From positions 481,501-545,500 of the forward strand of contig JAWQEG010001323.1 in the NCBI GenBank assembly GCA_033782935.1: a stretch of DNA of 64,000 nucleotides, read 5' to 3'. This stretch comes from Petrolisthes cinctipes. Its lineage: Eukaryota > Arthropoda > Malacostraca > Decapoda > Porcellanidae. The notes beneath the pieces are model-generated. The model had not been told where the DNA came from and ran no database searches. It saw nothing but the letters and a program-made list of their open reading frames with translations. Below are positions 19,839 through 28,213 of the stretch, piece after piece; position 1 is the first letter of the stretch; each line of letters begins with the position of its first letter. The position numbers were made by a program, and so were the translations under genes.

Positions 19839-21668
19839 CTGTGAAAACAAATGAGATTAACTCTAAGAGGAGTCATTGCTTGTAAACCTAAATTAAAGGC
19901 AGGAGGATTGGTTTACTGTATCAGCCAGGGTAGATTATAGGATTTCAAAGAGAGAAATCATTACAGCATCATCATCAATACCCCGTTTCCCTTTTCTCAA
20001 GGAGTGGGGATACTCTATGGCAGTGGTTCTTAAACTTCTTTACCTCACGCCCCCCTCTGCATTATGTATAGATCCCACGCCCCACTATCCCTTAAAATGT
20101 TTACCAAATAGTATAAACACACACACGATGGGATACACCGTGGAGACTTTAAGCTACTGTAGTCCCCTTTGATTTTACACTAATTTTGTGCCACGCTCTT
20201 GGGCGCTTATTGTACAGTTGGACACAGGAATTGGTGGTACAGCCCAGGTGAAAGATACTTGTCCCATTTGAGTAACCAGTGTCTATTATCAGGTACTTGC
20301 TTTTTATTACCATCCTCAATACTGACTTCTGCCCCTGGTGTCTCCTATTTGGCACTAAGGAACTTGATATTGGGAGAAATTTTCCATCTTTCACTTGGGC
20401 TGTACCACGAATTCCTGTGTCCAACTGTACATAATATGTAATTATGGTTCTGTGACAGATTATTGTACAAAGGACCTCACTCACCCTGTTCATTATGGGT
20501 CGTCCTGGGTCCATGTGTGTGGTGTTGGAAGTAACCTGGAATAAAACGGACAATTACCGGTACTTATTATTATTTGGATGTCAGACTCCACTCAAGTACT
20601 TCTAACCTACAATAACACCACCACACTCAATTACTATTATTACGGGGATGCTCGGCCAGACAGCTTGAGGAACTTCAACAACTATTATTATTATTATTAT
20701 TATTACGTACAAAATATTTGTTTCTTAGTTTATAGTTTTGTATACGTTTTTATTTTTTTCATTAATTTATCTTAATGGTAATTATCATGTCAGTTCAGAA
20801 AACATGACTTTCCATTCATAATGAATTATTGTTGACTCGTTGCTTCTATGATTGTACTTTACTCTCAGAATATTTAGGCAAGAATTGAATTAAAACCCAT
20901 AACGTCTCTACCTTCTTGTGATTGTTACTCTTGAGGTGTTGATACAATGATTGCTTGCTGTTGAAATGTTTGTGGCAAGGTATGCAGGCGTAAGGTGACA
21001 TGACGTGGTCAGTTGGTCGGACATGACCTTCATCAATAGCCTTCTTTACCTCCAAGTCATCACTCCCAGTAGGATGAAGGGCAGTTGCTCCACCCTGCAA
21101 TTAAGAATATTTGTTTGTTATTTTTCACACTGTAGCAAAGTGTATTATTTATGGCATCTGGAAATAGCACACCTACGAGTATTACTGATAAAATTATTAT
21201 ATCCACGTGACTCTCAGGACAGAAATTGAAAGAAAACTGTAATATATTTACAGGATGATGAATACCAATTGGGCTGGGCTGGATGGGCAATGGTTGGGGC
21301 TGGATGGGCAATGGTTGGGGCTGGATGAGCATTGGATGGGGCTGGATGGGCATTGCTGGAAGACCGAGTGATTGATATTGACACTTTTTCTTGTGGGCAT
21401 CACCTGCCAAGTGATCTTCTATCTGGCGTGTCCCTGTGAGTGAGATGTCACACACGGTGCATTTGATGTTTCCCAAGTGAGTCGGCTGAATCACTCCACT
21501 CGTCACCGCCATCCTTGTGAGGGAGGACAGGTTGAGAAGCAAGTGGGGGGCGGTGTCCCTGCGACCAATGGCATATCTGGCCCCCGCTTCCTTGTGGTTG
21601 GAGCCTTTCAGGTGTTGCTCAGTTGGTTCCATTCCGGTCATTTTCTTGTTACACACGACACACTGCAT
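19197..21668 (-). CDS. Zinc-finger/caspase fusion gene (predicted pseudocaspase), 4 exons
   Basis: Gene model by eye: exons 21668-21252, 21094-20912, 20535-20485 and 19838-19197. All junctions are phase 0 with GT-AG ends, for 430 codons plus a TGA stop. Residues 1-200 hold three C-x2-C-x12-H-x5-H fingers (Cys3/6-His19/25, Cys70/73-His86/92, Cys176/179-His192/198). This is the spacing of the matrin/U1/JAZ class, several members of which bind double-stranded RNA. A PIQPQPL-type repeat (about 104-139) separates fingers 2 and 3. Residues about 225-430 form a caspase (peptidase C14) domain. Arg249 (WERKGAEHD) and Cys351 (YCRGEE) are kept. The usual His is Arg307 (LSRGND) and the S1-pocket Arg of the small subunit appears to be Thr. 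No CARD or DED is seen. Caspase identity is firm, inactivity likely, RNA binding inferred. An upstream exon is possible. Confidence 0.8.
20211..20431. repeat. Intronic inverted repeat (hairpin) in the zinc-finger/caspase gene
   Basis: Positions 20211-20257 and 20386-20431 are inverted copies sharing TGTACAGTTGGACACAGGAA and a TGGTACAGCCCA block, with weaker pairing inside. It lies in the third intron. A transcript could fold into a long stem. Confidence 0.75.
20485..20535 (-). CDS. Exon 3 of the zinc-finger/caspase gene (17 codons)
   Basis: A micro-exon bounded by TTTATTCCAG| and AGG|GTGAGTGAGG, both strong splice signals. It encodes VTSNTTHMDPGRPIMNR, a linker between finger 3 and the caspase domain. 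Confidence 0.75.
20912..21094 (-). CDS. Exon 2 of the zinc-finger/caspase gene: finger 3
   Basis: 61 codons bounded by TTAATTGCAG| and AAG|GTAGAG. It carries the third finger (CIPCHKHFNSKQSLYQH then LKSNNH). It is preceded by an acidic DEGHVRPTDHV segment. Confidence 0.8.
21252..21668 (-). CDS. Exon 1 of the zinc-finger/caspase gene: fingers 1 and 2, Pro/Gln repeats
   Basis: Starts at ATG 21668 (MQCVVCNKKM), the first Met after an in-frame TGA about 45 bases upstream. It encodes 139 residues. The two fingers are CVVCNKKMTGMEPTEQH... and CTVCDISLTGTRQIEDH.... The exon ends with a run of PIQPxPL repeats seen in DNA as a GGCTGGATGGGCAATGGTTG array (plus strand). The donor is CCT|GTAAATA at 21251. 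An acceptor-like CACTCACTAG inside the leader means the true start could lie further upstream. Confidence 0.75.
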
Positions 21669-21769
21669 CGTGTTTAGTCCATCAGCTAGTGAGTGTATCA
21701 ACCCGTCCCTCAAGGCTCAATTGATTCACCATACTCTGGGAAATATACATCAATTTTGTTAGCTTAGCT

Positions 21770-21985
21770 TAGGTCAGGTCAGATAAAGTTAGGTTACATT
21801 GGGTTGGGTCAGGTAAGTTTGATTCGGTTGGGTTAGCGTAGGTGAGGTCAGATTAAATTTGATTCGGGTAGGTTAGGTTAGGTTATGTTAGGCTAGATTA
21901 GGTTAGGTTTGTGTTAGTTAGGTTAGGTTAAATTAGGGTTCGTCAGGTTGGATCAGGTTAGGTTATGATAGGTCAGGTTATGGAC
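21770..21985 (+). repeat. Degenerate TTAGG-type interstitial telomeric repeat
   Basis: Roughly 200 bp built from GGTTA/GGTCA/GGTTT variants, with exact runs such as GGTTAGGTTAGGTTA near 21868. TTAGG is the ancestral arthropod telomere unit. It lies about 100 bp upstream of the first exon of the zinc-finger/caspase gene, in the transcript's 5' flank. Confidence 0.75.
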
Positions 21986-22536
21986 ACTATTTGTTATGCA
22001 TTGCCATTACCAAGGTTTAAAGAATATTTTAAACCTTGGCCATTACTACAACTAAGCCTTAATTGGTCCAGAACGGTATGATTCTCTTGTTGGTAAATTG
22101 AAAGGCTACTGATTCCTCTTAAATATACTAGAAAACAGATGCCCTCTGTAGTATTTATAGGGGATCTGTTTCGTGGCAATATCACCAACAAAATTATCTC
22201 CCCCTAAGGGTGTCTGTTGCTCAGGTCATTCTGGGTGTCTACGGAGCCTTCAAAACAAGGCAACAAAATTTATCACAACTCTTTTATTGAGGAAGTCTGT
22301 TTTACAGCATTTTATTTTTATTTTCGAGGATTCGTAAAGTAAAGTAAATTCATTGCTATTAACACATCATTCATGATAACATAAAAATATACTCAATTGA
22401 TGGCAAGGTCTGTCGAACCAAAGCTCTTATTAGACAGACGAACGTTGAGAACAATTATGAGTGAAAGTAGTACGGGAAATTTTCATAATGTGTTGTCATT
22501 CATTAATAATATTTAGCATTTCTGACATTCGTGTGT
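21986..22536. other. No gene seen
   Basis: No supportable coding region or repeat. A short palindrome (AAACCTTGG / CCAAGGTTTAAAG) lies at about 22009-22038. Confidence 0.6.
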
Positions 22537-23010
22537 AATAATAATAATAATAATAATAATCGGTTTATTAAATAGTAGCAGCTGGTAAGCTGAAAACGTA
22601 CATATTACAATAAAACAATAATGGTAAAAATGGGAATGAAAAACAAATAGACACAAAAACATATGGGAGAAAAATACATATACGTAGATAAATGAGGAAA
22701 TACACAGAGATTTAATAACATATATATAAAATACCTGTATATATACACACAAACATATATATTCATACATATACACATACTGTACATATATGTACAGTAC
22801 ATATATATACACATACATACATACACACACAAATACATACATAAATATACACATATATATACATATACACACATATTATACATATATGCACATATGTACA
22901 TATATATATATACATATACATACATACACATATATACATACATATACATTCCTATACATGCATACATATACATTAATATACATACACACTTATATACATA
23001 TACATACATG
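22537..23010. repeat. TAA run and TACATA/CACATA microsatellite
   Basis: (TAA)n lies at about 22537-22560. From about 22740 to 23010 a TACATA/CACATA compound repeat dominates. Tyr/Cys/Met-rich frames through it are artefacts of the repeat. Confidence 0.85.
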
Positions 23011-23174
23011 AAATAGCAAATGGGTGCAGCTGGGTCAGAATGGCTTTGAGGTGTGAAGGAAACTGGATATAGTGAGGTGAGGTCAGAATAAACAGAGATA
23101 AATAAAGTGTGTGTGACTGTCCTTGTTGTTGTGTCTGGGGTGTGTGTGTAATAAAAAAATAAAAAAAATGTATT

Positions 23175-23817
23175 TGTCTTAACTATTGCTTTATCTATTG
23201 AGGTGTTGAACAATAGTGGGAATAGTACTGTTCTTATAACGGTCAGTACGGGATCTGATGGGTTGGATTTTATTGTGGTGACGGGCTGCTCGGCGTGGTG
23301 GTGGCAGAGATGGTGGGAGAAGAGATCTGTGGCGCGGGTGTTTGATGAGATTATCACCAAATTTGTGTAGGTCCTGGAGGTGGCGTTGAGACACTGAGGT
23401 GAGGTTGAGAGTTGTAAGGGCATTGTCATATGAGATGTAGTTTTCTCCCATAATAACTCTACATGCTCTTTTCTGGACTTTTTCTATTTGGCGCTTTTGG
23501 GTGGTGTTGAGTGCATGAGGAGGACCAGGCTGGTGATGCATAACACAGCTTAGGAAGTATGAAGGTGGTATATACATCCCTAAGCTGTTGTTGCCAGGCC
23601 CCCAATGCCTTAATTGTTTTGAGCATGTAGAGTTTGTATGTTGATGCCTTGATGATGTTGGTGACATGTAGCTTCCAGTCCAGCTTGGAGTCTATGATGT
23701 TGCCCAACAACTTAGTGGATTGAACCACTTCAAGTGAGTTGGGGCCGATAGTGAGTGCAGGTGGTGGGACTGGTGTGGTGGAGGTGTTGACGTGCATAAC
23801 TACCGTCTTGTTGGTGT

Positions 23818-23849
<32 letters not shown>

Positions 23850-24020
23850 AAGGCTGAGGACATACCGGAAGTTCCATGATGTTGATGGGTGAACTTGTTA
23901 CGTTGCAAGTTGTTGAGCTTGATGTGTTGAAAGTTGTGATGTCTGGTGTTGACCTTCTCTCGTCCCAAACTGATTGTTATCGCTGTCTGATAAAGTCCTC
24001 CTCTCTTCAACACTGATAAA
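23175..24020 (-). mobile_element. CR1/Jockey-superfamily LINE 3' end (RT thumb and C-terminus)
   Basis: Minus-strand reading shows STKLLGNIIDSKLDWKLHV (RT thumb), TTFILPKLCYASPAWSS and VQKRACRVIMG. It closes with FGDNLIKHPRHRSLLPP and a stop near 23191. A frameshift lies between about 23480 and 23560, and a (CA)n run at 23818-23850 interrupts the N-terminal side. The catalytic RT core is absent. A T-rich stretch and the TACATA repeat follow its 3' end. Confidence 0.75.
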
Positions 24021-24029
24021 CGGAATCAA

Positions 24030-25280
24030 CCCACTTTGTGTATCACCTATTAAAAAAAAAAAATGTTGGATATAATAATTATGTAGATTAGATACACGAT
24101 TACATAAATTATCTTTACCGAAAACATTAATAATCGTTTGCATGATACAACCATGACTTCATCGTCAGTACTATAAATACTATGACAAAAATTACAGCCT
24201 AGTGTTATATTGTAGAGATTTTATTTTTTTCGTTAGCCCCAGGAATATTGTAAATGCGTCAGCACAAGTGTGTCATATTGATCCATTCATGCCCGTGGTA
24301 TGCATTACAGCCTGGATCAGTAGCTTTCATTCACTGTGAGGTCTATGTGACACCTACATTCTGTAAATATTTTCTAACTTGTGAATTTCTCGGGCGCTTT
24401 CGGTAACTGTAATATGCAATCCACACAAATTGTACCCAAAACTTTACACACCTATAAGAGGCATTTGTCTCTGAACATATAAACATTGGAATAGACGAGA
24501 AGAGAAACACTGATTCCCCAAACCATGAACCTCACGACCATACAAAACCACTCACGACCCTCGATATATACTAGGCCTATTCACGACTCCCACGTATACA
24601 TGATGCCCAGTAATCCAATACTTATACATTATGCCCTTACTTCTTTAATACATTATGCCCTTAAATCCAATATGCATACATGATTCTCTTAAATCCAAAA
24701 CACATTATCCCCTTCAAACAAACAAATGGTATCGGTCAGCATTTTTTTTTAATCACTCTACATTAATTAATAATTGTAAGCTTTGAGAGGCACCATAGCG
24801 AGCGGATGACACAACCCCACGACATTACTAACCTTATTACACTGTTGGCAAGAGTTGTACAGGGGCCACAAAAAGGACAGAAAATGGCACGATATTATGT
24901 TTTGTGTCCATCCACGTTGACACACACGTGGCTGACATCCGCTGACTGAGTCGGTGTGGTCAGTCACTGTGGTGAGTAATAAGACAAATTTCTCGGAAAG
25001 ATTATTGTTTATTGAATGTACAAGTAAAACATATATACAAAACTAATCTTAAATTTTCCCACTAAGTTATGTGTTGTGGTTAGGCTACACAGACTACGTT
25101 GTGTTGATATACACAACAAGTTATATACAGTATATAGCCTACTATTCCCGCTGCAAGAAATAAAAAATACACGAATATAAGTATATGAAGCTACAAGAAA
25201 TTACGGTAACTGATCAAAGTGTTACACTCTTGAGGTATTGAGTTATGGGGAAATTCTTTCTTTCATAACCTTGACCTTGG
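24030..25280. other. No firm gene; one possible minus-strand exon
   Basis: Mostly AT-rich DNA with short TACATTATGCCCTT-type local repeats (24590-24720). A minus-strand stretch (24968 down to 24828) is open in one frame between a CTCACCACAG acceptor and an AAG|GTTAGT donor. It is Cys-rich and could be an upstream exon of a minus-strand gene. No homology is recognised, so it is not called as a gene. Confidence 0.2.
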
Positions 25281-25282
25281 AA

Positions 25283-25575
25283 AGTCACAAGTGTCCTTGA
25301 GGCCATACACTCGTCTTTATGTCCCTCTGCAATAAGGGTCATTTTTGGCCAGTGTTTCTAGTCATACACTCGTCTCTATATCCCTCTACCATAACGGTCA
25401 TTTTTGGCCAATGTAAGTCATATACTCGTTTCTGTGTCCCTCTACAATAAAGGTCATTTTTGGCCAGTGTAAGACATACACTGGCCTCTATGTCCCTCTA
25501 AAATAAAGGTTATTGTTGGCCAGTGTTTCTAGACATACACTGGCCTATTTGTCCCTTTACATTCAATAAGGGTTA
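25283..25575 (+). repeat. ~58-bp minisatellite, about 5 units
   Basis: Each unit carries CATACACT(C/G)G, a TNTNTCCCTCTANAATAA segment and GGTCATTTTTGGCCAGTGT. Units alternate between a longer form (GTTTCTAGT) and a shorter form (AAGT). Confidence 0.8.
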
Positions 25576-25669
25576 CAATTGACTATCCTTTCCCTATAAC
25601 CCTGACCTTGAAAAGTGAGAGATATCCTTGTGGTCATAACCATAGCCAATCAACAAACAGTAAGGTGTA

Positions 25670-27048
25670 TAATTATGTGCATGCTCCTTCTGTACTCGTT
25701 TATATCCCAAATTCAGGCTCAAAACACCCGAAAATTCGATATTTTTGGGTCTCACAAGCGATCTATACATGCAAAATCAGTGCTATAATATTTTCAAAAT
25801 ACAGGCCCAAAACATGCTGAAAATCGATATTTTTGGTGCCCAGAGTCGATATGTGCATGCATCTTCTGTACTCATTTATATCCCAAACTCAGGCTCAAAA
25901 CACCCGAAAATTCAATATTTTTGGGTCCAAGAAGCTATCTGTACATGCTTACTCAGTGCAATAATATTTTCAAAATACAGGCCCAAAATAAGCTGAAAAT
26001 CAATATATTAGGTGCCCAAAGTCGATATATGCATTCATCTTCTGTATTCGTTTATTTCCCAAATTCAGGCTCAAAACACCCGAAAATTCGATATTTTTTG
26101 AGTCCCAGAAGCGATCTGTACAAGCATACTCAGTGCTAGAATATTTTCAAAAAACAGGCCCAAAACATACTAAAAATCGATATTTTAAGCGCCCAAACTT
26201 GATATGTGCATGCATCTTCTGTACTCGTTTACATCCCAAATTCAGGCTCAAAACACCCGAATATTCGATATTTTTTGGGTCCCAGAAGCAATCTGTATAT
26301 GCATACTCAGTGCTAGAATATTTTCAAAATACAGGCCCAAAACATGCTGAAAATCGATGTTTTTTGTGCCCAGAGTCGATATGTGCATGCATCTTCTGTA
26401 CTCGTTTATATCCCAATTTTAGGCTCAAAACACCCGAAAATTCAATATTTTTGGGTCCAAGAAGCGATCTGTGCATGCATACTCAGTGCTATAATATTTT
26501 CAAATTACAGGCCCAAAACATGCTGAAAATCTATATTTTAGTTGCCCAAAGTCGATATATGCATGCATCTTCTGTACTTGTTTACATCCCAAATTCAGGC
26601 TCAGAACACCCGAATATTCGATATTTTTTGGGTCCCAGAAGCAATCTGTACATGCATACTCAGTGCTAGAATATTTTCAAAAAACAGGCCCAAAACATGT
26701 TGAAAATCGATGTTTTTTGTGGCCAGAGTCGATTTGTGCATGCATCTTTTGTTCTCATTTATATCCCATATTCAGGCTCAAAACACCCGAAAATTCAACA
26801 TTTTTGGGTCCCAGAAGCAGTCTGTACATGCATACTCAGTGCTATAATATTTTCAAAATACAGGCCCAAAACATGCTGAAAATCGATGTTTTAGTTACCC
26901 AAAGTCGATATATGCATGCATATTCTGTACTCATTTACATCCCAAATTCAGGGTCAAAACACCCGAAAATTCGATATTTTGGGGCCCCAGAATCGATCTG
27001 TACGTGCGTTCTCATGGCTAGAATATTTTCAAAATACAAGCCCAAAAC
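25670..27048 (+). repeat. 176-bp satellite made of two ~88-bp half-units, about 8 copies
   Basis: The AATCGATNTTT landmark recurs at about 25820, 25996, 26172, 26349, 26524, 26702 and 26878, a step of 175-178 bp. Inside each unit are two related ~88-bp halves. Type A runs through GTCGATATGTGCATGCATCT and CAGGCTCAAAACACCCGAAA. Type B runs through GCGATCTGTACATGCATACT and CAGGCCCAAAACATGCTGAA. The array therefore alternates A-B. Long open frames run through it only because the unit lacks stops. Confidence 0.9.
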
Positions 27049-27900
27049 GAACTTCAGACAGAACTCACCGCCATAGCAGGAGCTCTCAGGCATGCTTTGA
27101 GTCAACCTAACACACATATTGTTCTACATACAGACTCCAAAACTTGCATTCGAGCACTCGACCACAGACAACCAAGTGACAACATACAGCTTATAACACA
27201 CGTTCTCTCTCTAGCTCAAGACCTTCACAGACAAAAGAACATAATTCTCAACTGGATCCCCAGTCATGTTGGCATTCTTGGTAATGAGCAGGCTGACACA
27301 GCAGCCAAATATGCCACAAAAAGACGATCAGTGGATCTCCAAATAAGCCTAAGCCTCGCACAGACAAAGCAGACCTGCAAAAGAAATGCCCACTTGCTGT
27401 CCAAACAAAAACATAAAGAGCGTGTAGCAGCAGTATCCCCATCAGCTACATGGTATGCAAATACCACACAGTATCAGCCTCTGACTGTATCAATGACCAC
27501 CTTATCACTTGTTCGCACATCCTTCCATAGAATACGTCTGGGCTATAAGTGTAAAGTACAAATACTCAACCCTGACACTGAAGAGAGGTGCAGCTACTGT
27601 GATGTGGAGACCACCCTGCCATTGCTACACTATCTCCTAGACTGTCCTGCCACTGCTAGTATAAGACAGGGTCACCCTGTCTTACCTCACCATACTGCTC
27701 CTGAGGCACCAGTCGTAGCAGCTCACCTCATTTCTAAGACACCAACAGCTACACTGGTGGCGGTGGTCACTACCTATCCGCCACCAAGGTAATAGGCACC
27801 TCAGAGTAGCCTCACGGGTGAGCCGCCTAAGGCAAAGGCTCACTCCAACACCCTCCCCCCCTTATTTCTGGGGGTGTTGGTAAAGCAAACAACAACAACG
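27049..27900 (+). mobile_element. R1/I-type LINE 3' end with RNase H, 5'-truncated inside the satellite
   Basis: Coding starts mid-domain at about 27050 (satellite sequence ends at CCCAAAAC) and stops at 27790-27792. A short 3' UTR and a (CAA)n tail at 27883-27910 follow. This is the normal product of target-primed insertion, here into a satellite unit. Confidence 0.8.
27050..27792 (+). pseudogene. RNase H domain and C-terminus of a LINE ORF2
   Basis: RNase H motifs in order: TELTAIAGAL (the Glu), HIVLHTDSKTC (the D of TDS), and WIPSHVGILGNEQADTAAK (H and the last D). Then comes a Cys/His-bearing tail, RCSYCDVETTLPLLHYLLDC, the C-x2-C...H...C segment of I/R1/Jockey ORF2 ends. The frame is intact from 27097 to 27792. 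RNase H in a non-LTR element points to the I, R1 or related clades. Confidence 0.85.
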
Positions 27901-27908
27901 ACAACAAC

Positions 27909-27910
<2 letters not shown>

Positions 27911-28001
<91 letters not shown>
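27911..28001 (+). repeat. (TC)n microsatellite
   Basis: About 90 bp of CT dinucleotides with one CC interruption. Confidence 0.95.
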
Positions 28002-28006
<5 letters not shown>

Positions 28007-28087
28007 CGACAGTGATGCTCCTGAAGTGACACCCATAGAGGTGACACCACCTTTGGAGAAAAGGGTGGGAGCATCCTGTCAGAACGA

Positions 28088-28213
28088 GGGAGAGCCTTCT
28101 CTTTACTATACTTTTCTCTCACTATTAGTTAGCAACTACTACTACACCTACGGTACCTCCTTGGTATGGGTCGTAAGACCTTTTGAGGTGCTACTTGTCC
28201 TTGTAACTCCTTG
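28088..28213 (+). repeat. 120-bp direct repeat, upstream copy
   Basis: Begins GGGAGAGCCTTCTCTTTACT and runs to GCTACTTGTCCTTGTAACTC. It matches 31175-31301 in the same orientation with few differences. Confidence 0.85.

Noticed and set aside
20149..20553. 134-codon minus-strand frame as one exon
   Set aside because: Only its first 17 codons (20535-20485) lie between splice sites. The rest is intron containing a hairpin.
22605..23429. 274-codon Tyr/Cys/Met-rich minus-strand frame
   Set aside because: Its C-terminal half is a translation of the TACATA microsatellite and its first part is the LINE tail in another frame.
25608..27076. Overlapping open frames of 60-178 codons through the satellite
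   Set aside because: They follow the 176-bp period in several frames at once and have no domain. The satellite unit simply lacks stops.
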